Shown piece after piece: positions 59,171 through 64,000 of a DNA stretch of 64,000 bases (position 1 is its first letter; the number at the start of each line of letters is the position of its first letter). This DNA is from Coenobita brevimanus. Lineage: Eukaryota > Arthropoda > Malacostraca > Decapoda > Coenobitidae. The notes below the pieces were generated by a model, which worked only from the letters and a program-made list of their open reading frames with translations, was not told the origin of the DNA and made no database searches. The translations under genes were made by a program, and so were the position numbers. The stretch is from contig CM064666.1 in assembly GCA_032717465.1 (NCBI GenBank), forward strand, positions 4,468,028-4,532,027, read 5' to 3'.

Positions 59171-59394
59171 GATGGGTGTTAGGCTACGAAGTTCTTCAGG
59201 TTGTAGGCGGAAATTTGATCATTCCTGCCACTGGAAGACAATTTTACTCAAGAAATATCGGTGTGTATGAAATGATATGTAAGGGAGAAGTGTCACGATG
59301 ACCCCTACGCCCATGATAACCCAGGGCCAAGTGATCGCTCTCCTTCAATGCTTGGTTTAACTTGGCAGACTTATTCAATCAAGTTGGCTACTAC
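59171..59394. other. Unassigned sequence
   Basis: No recognised feature up to the TG start of LTR-D copy 3. Confidence 0.4.
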
Positions 59395-59898
59395 TGTCAG
59401 GACTCCAAAATATAAATACAAATCATAACAGATACCATAATGGATAGATAGATAGATAGATAGACAGAGCACCAGACAAGGTGTGGGCACGAAAAATTAG
59501 CTTGCAACTCATTAAGTGAAGGAATGTTGGTCGTGCACCAGAAGCAGTATATACACACAGACATACAGTATTCTAGAAGCTTCCACGACAGTATAGCACA
59601 CGTGACACGACCCCTGCTAAACGAGAATGTAGGAATCAGAGCTCAGAAGGGGATTGGCCATAGAACCGGCAGGTAGTGGAGAGAACGAATAAGAAGAGGG
59701 GTTCAACTAGACTTAGTTAGTATATTAAGTCCATTGTAAAACATACACTGCTCAACTTAGACTTTCTCTGAAGATAATAAATCAAGATCAACTCCCTGTA
59801 TTCATCTTTAACTCCTCCTGCTCTTTGATTACCAAAATAACTTTAACCAAAACTCAAGACTTTAATATTACAAGACTAAAGAGTTATATATATATAAA
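59395..59898 (+). mobile_element. Gypsy LTR family D, copy 3 (5' LTR of the pol-bearing element)
   Basis: Starts TGTCAGGACTCC and aligns with 6574-7210 over its first ~270 bp and again around the AATAAATC...CTCATCTTTAACTCC-like block. The GA array and internal duplication of the other copies are absent, replaced by about 100 bp of different sequence. TGGTGGCTACGAAG follows at 59899 as the likely primer-binding site. Confidence 0.75.
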
Positions 59899-61061
59899 TG
59901 GTGGCTACGAAGTTCCAACAATAAATCGTGGCAGTAACGATCGACTCTATGACTATGAACCATCATTTCTACAAAAGCAAAAGAAACTATAACCAAGATC
60001 AGCTCCAGTTCTACAGCTGATTCTACATTATCAAGAGACTACAATTCTGCAATCAAGTAACCACAAGCGAGTATACAAGAAGAGGAACGAGTCTATGAGT
60101 CTGCAAGTTTACAAGTCTACGAGTCTACGAGCCTATGAGTCTACGAGCATAAAGTAGCAACGACGAGTTACAAGTGAGGATCAACAAGCTCTACAATAAA
60201 CTACAAATAACAAGTCTACAAGACAACTCTATAATCTTCTTCATGCAACTTCAGGTATCAGCAAGAAGAATAAAAAAAACAAAGCAAGTAAAGGAAAAGC
60301 AAGACCAAAACAATAAGCACTAAAACCCCAACACTCTCTCCCACCGCCCCCCCACCTCCATCGCTGACGCAGAGGTCAAGACACACGGCAAACACCAGAG
60401 CCACATTTATAATGCATCTTACTCACCTTTCTTCACTCAGGTTACTCATCGCTACTCAGTTACTCACCACGGCTACCAGTGTGGGAAGCCGACATCACCA
60501 TGTGTATCTGCTGAAACAACGTCACCATGCGTGTTTGCTGAGACGACGCCACGCCAATCAACGTGTGACTGACACCAGGCACTTTTCAAGCACTACTCGT
60601 TACTCATTTTTCACATAGCTACTACTCATAGTCATTTATTTCCAGAGTATTGAGTGGGAATTCAACGTTCTATGGTGAGGTTCGCCTGTGGGTACAGCTG
60701 TTAACCACTACATTCATCAGGCCATGGAATTTCCTGAGTAATATCGTCCATCAACACAGCCCTAGAATTATCAAGAGATCTTCATTCAACTCTGCATTTA
60801 TCTTCTGAGATTGACAGTTGCTTCGACACGCCTCTCCAAGTGGCATCTGTATCAGGTGAATGTAATTATACTTACTCATTTCTTCTCAGTGCTTAAATTA
60901 GGTACAATCAACTCTTTACTTATTTTTATATATACACTTATACACTCACCATCGATCATTTATTACAACTCATTTACTCATCTATTTAGTTAGGACATAA
61001 ACAAAAGACGTATTTCATAACACCATACCTTAGCAACATGAATTTGTTTTAGCTGAGTGAT
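59899..61061 (+). mobile_element. Gypsy D leader, copy 3
   Basis: Homologous to 7211-7990, with the TCTACGAG near-decamer repeat at about 60085-60150 and the TTATSVGS-type block near 60460. The short frame 60412-60618 is a leader feature, not a recognised gene. The second half (60620-61060) is unlike copy 1. Confidence 0.6.
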
Positions 61062-62500
61062 ATGATAGGAATATTTTCACCCCCACCCGTGTTAGTACCA
61101 GATGATATATAGTTAGTGCCCACTGCGGATACACAATTAAGAGAGCACCAGGGCAACACACCCATCCCACAAAATTCACCACAAACTAAAGATAAAGAAA
61201 CAAATACCTCAGTTCTAGATGATAATGATGATGATTGGCAAACCCCCTCTGATGTAGCGAGTGAGAACTCTGTCTCTGACTTGCACACCTATGAAAATAT
61301 ACTTAACAGAGTTCATCGTTCAGGAAAAATCTATTCCACTATTCCCTCACACAACAATAAACAAGTCCAAGTTAAATTAACAGAGCAACCAGTGAAGATG
61401 AATACCATGGATGAAACTCAGATATTCGTTTATCATGAGGATAAAACTGCCACGAAATTCTCTGGCACAGAAAAGATCGCATTGACGTCATTTCGTGGGT
61501 CAATCAATGCGAACAGATCTTCGTAAAAAGACACATTACAGATGACCAAGAGAAAATTGCTATTTCTTCCTCTTGGATTAGTCAGGAAAGATGCCCAGTA
61601 GGAGACTTGTTAAGGTCAGATTAGCTTCTCAGAACTAAGACATATGATGAATTTAAAACTGAATTTTTGAAGAAATTTTCTGGAGGTATGAACTTTTTGC
61701 CAGGTATAATCCCAGAATTACATAAGATTGTAGAACTTGTAAGGGAGCACACTACAAATCATGTGCTCAGTGAAATAACTGCTGATGTTTCCACGATCAA
61801 AAGAACATTATTAGCTACCTTAGAAAACTCAAAGTAGATAACAGGAGATGGAAAGATGTCCCCAGACCTCATCGTGGACATCATTGGTTATGTAGCTGCC
61901 TTGTGTAAATTACCTGATAGGACCCTCAAAATCGCCAAGACGATCGCGTACACCCCAGGTATGTGCTTACTTGACTTACTGAACGAGGTAGAGATGCAGT
62001 GTAGCAAAGCAGGGGTGATCGAAACACAATCACATTCTAGTAGAATGAGAGTGCCTGAGACAGTATCAGCTGTGAAAACAGCTACAACTACCCCAAACAG
62101 AGAACAAAATCGATCGCGACCCGAAAGTAGGCAGAGCAGACAACCAAAAGTGTCAAGCCTATGATCACAAACACCAGGCTACAGGCAGTTTCTTAAGTTT
62201 CCGCGCAGTCCAAGCAGATCTCGTGCCACAGACACCACTAAATATGGGAAGTCATCTCGTAGATCACAGTCAGGAGATAGGTCCATTGTATGTCATTATT
62301 GTGCAAAACCAGGACACACAAGGAATTAATGCTTTATCAAAACAAAAGAGGATAGACAAAAGACATAAGGATTTGGTCCATACTGTAAGCATCATCGGTG
62401 CCAAGGGCACTGGACCAGTAACTGTAAAACAGTAGAAAAACTAGTGTCCATTTTCAAATCGGTGGAAGACCAAGTCACGACAAAAAACGAACAAACGTAA
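61062..62500 (+). pseudogene. gag: Gypsy D gag (capsid and nucleocapsid), broken
   Basis: The frame from ATG 61062 has a stop at 61110 and runs to 61526. A shift near 61475 leads to the capsid-like WVNQCEQIF, AISSSWISQ and YDEFKTEFLKKF region, with stops at 61621 and 61834, then LIVDIIGYVAALCKL (61870) and an Arg-rich tail. A zinc knuckle follows near 62290: C-x2-C-x4-H with the last Cys reached only across a TAA. A second knuckle of type C-x2-H-x4-H-x4-C lies near 62385-62425. Gag packages element RNA into virus-like particles. The stops preclude a full product. Confidence 0.75.
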
Positions 62501-63053
62501 AGAAAAGCAAGTCTAAAATTCACATAGGAGGCATGTTGGGAAATGAGTGTATCTTGATACCAGCTGTATGTGAGGATCAAAACGTTTCCTTATTTTTAGA
62601 CACAGGCTCCCCAGTGAACTTAATAACAGAAGAAAAAATAAACAGAATTTTTAAAAATAAGAAGAAAGTAACTTTTCTGGAAGAATCTGATTTAGACTTA
62701 TATACCATAGATAACAAACAAATCACAGTAAAAGGTATGATACGGTTAAACATCAGTTTCACAGAGACTACAAGACCAATCTCTGCATTTTTCTATATCG
62801 TTGAAAACTTAACAATTAAAGCTCATATGTTACTGAGCTTAAGATGCATGAGAACAGGGAAAATAACTTTACTCCCACAAATGAATAGAATAGACTTTGA
62901 TAATGAATTCATAGAGGAAATACCATCAGAGTCCTCACCGATTAGTAAAAGAGAACCAAAAAGAATTGGTAATATTAAAAACTTAAACAAACATACACAA
63001 ACAGATGAGTGTATAGATCCACTTACACCCCACCCTCCCAGCCTCCAGGACTA
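62500..63053 (+). CDS. Gypsy D protease domain (retropepsin-like)
   Basis: An open frame of about 173 codons from ATG 62533 holds the aspartic protease signature FLDTGSPVNLI (catalytic Asp at 62599), then an RIFKNKKK stretch and a conserved HMLLSLRCMR segment in place of the usual ILG-type flap. It stops at TAG 63053. In intact elements this would be one polyprotein with RT. A second frame (63134-63541) continues the linker between protease and RT. Retropepsins cleave Gag-Pol during particle maturation. Confidence 0.75.
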
Positions 63054-63133
63054 GAAACCCAGGTAACGGTACTGATTTATCAGTTTCTCCCGTCCATCTC
63101 ACCAATTATTTAGTTATACCACCTAACTCCTAT

Positions 63134-63984
63134 ATGAAAGTTACCATAAAGAGCAAATTACGGAATAGTACTGTTCTTGTCCTAGAAGAATTATGTAAAG
63201 TAAAAGGATTGTCAGCTGAAAACGCATTATGTCAGATGAACGACGATGGGCAAACTCAGATATTTCTAATTAATCACATGAATGGGCAAGTACAGTTGAA
63301 AAAGGGGACTTGTATGGTTAATATTGAAAAAAGTCCTGCCCCTGTAATGGAAATAATTTTAGCTGGAGTCACAAGTGAGGTAAAATCTATTGATAGAGAA
63401 AGCATAAAAGAGAAATTAATTCGAGCAGGTGAATTTGATGCAGAAAATGATTTGTTAACCCTATTGGAAAAACACAGGGACACCGTAGCATTACCCAGAG
63501 AACAATTAGGGTGTACTAACCTGATTAATCACAAAGATTAACACGCGCCCAGATACACCACCAATTTTCGTACCAGCCTATCGAATCCCACGATCTCAGC
63601 ATACACTCGCAAACCAGTATGTCAATGAAATGTTAAAACTTGGAATTATTGAGCCATCAGTCTCCCCGTGGAATGCCCCATTATTCTTCATGCCTAAAGA
63701 AAATGGAGAAATGCGTGAGGTAGTAGATTACCGTAAACTAAACAATCACACAATCCCAGACCGATTTCCCATGCCATTGCTAAGCGACATCCTACAGAAT
63801 ATTGGACCAGAAAATAATGTATTTTCCACGATCGATTTGCTAAGTGGTTATTATCAAATTCCTGTAGATCAGGAGGCACGTAAATACACTGCCTTTTCCA
63901 CAAATAGAGGATACAAGCAGTATAGAAGGATGCCAATGGGACTGAGGACAGTCCCAGGCACATTCCGGCGTCTTATGAATTAAA
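63134..63984 (+). pseudogene. pol: Gypsy D pol: linker and start of reverse transcriptase
   Basis: The linker frame 63134-63541 ends with CTNLINHK. A one-base shift near 63530 leads into the next frame: PPIFVPAYRIPRSQ, EMLKLGIIEPSVSPWNAPLFFM (63630), REVVDYRKLNNHTIPDRFPMPL and VFSTIDLLSGYYQIPVD (RT motif A, catalytic Asp in STIDLLSGYY near 63832), then RRMPMGLRTVPGTFRRLMN. A TAA at 63981 interrupts the motif. YVDD, RNase H and integrase lie beyond the window edge or are lost. RT class: Ty3/gypsy. Confidence 0.85.
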
Positions 63985-64000
63985 TATTGTCCGGAATTTT

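Overview
The window looks like intergenic DNA of an arthropod, most probably a decapod crustacean. This is inferred from the very dense TA, GA, GT and GATA simple repeats and from the mix of jockey/CR1-like and RTE-like LINEs, a Penelope-like element with a GIY-YIG nuclease, a Tigger/pogo transposon, tRNA-Glu-like SINEs and a Ty3/gypsy element. I found no convincing intact host gene, no rRNA, no functional tRNA gene and no CRISPR array. Nearly every coding trace belongs to a mobile element, most of them broken.

Layout. 1-745: 5' part of a LINE (family A, minus strand). 736-1230 and 1815-5570: two copies of LINE family B. The second is split by a 1,935-bp LTR-like insert (family C, 3089-5023) with TG...CA ends, a 5-bp target duplication and an internal minisatellite. 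5.9-6.4 kb: RTE-like LINE tail. 6,574-7,990 and 9,411-10,070: two copies of a gypsy LTR (family D); the first is followed by its leader. 10,071-12,245: second copy of LTR family C. 12.3-14.9 kb: nearly complete RTE-like LINE (G). 16.8-18.7 kb: Tigger transposon pseudogene. 18.7-20.8 kb: tRNA-derived SINEs, compound microsatellites and a LINE fragment (E). 21.7-22.8 kb: a His-codon triplet array and a tandem duplication. 23.2-26.0 kb: LINE A with a 279-bp TA-flanked MITE inside. 27.0-29.3 kb: a young LINE (F) with a PHD-like finger in its pol ORF. 29.6-36.6 kb: mostly unassigned. 37.1-40.5 kb: truncated LINE A, B and H copies and a large GATA palindrome. 41-46.7 kb: unassigned sequence, GACCAA arrays and a GACAGATTGG minisatellite. 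47,221-47,917: a foldback element with ~299-bp arms differing at one visible base. 48.0-49.2 kb: LINE A. 52.1-57.6 kb: a broken copy of an uncharacterised protein family, split by a jockey/CR1-like LINE (H). 57.9-58.9 kb: Penelope-like fragment. 59.4 kb to the end: a degraded gypsy element (LTR, leader, gag, protease, start of reverse transcriptase) running off the edge.

The elements do not form a pathway. They record nested insertions: LTR-C in LINE B, MITE in LINE A, SINE pair in LINE E, LINE H in the uncharacterised gene, LINE F in a CAGA-type array. The most unusual items are LTR family C (arrays of short hairpin cores and a terminal hairpin with compensatory changes), the interrupted uncharacterised family, the foldback element and the PHD-finger LINE. 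Coordinates of element edges are read by eye and are approximate unless a target duplication is given.
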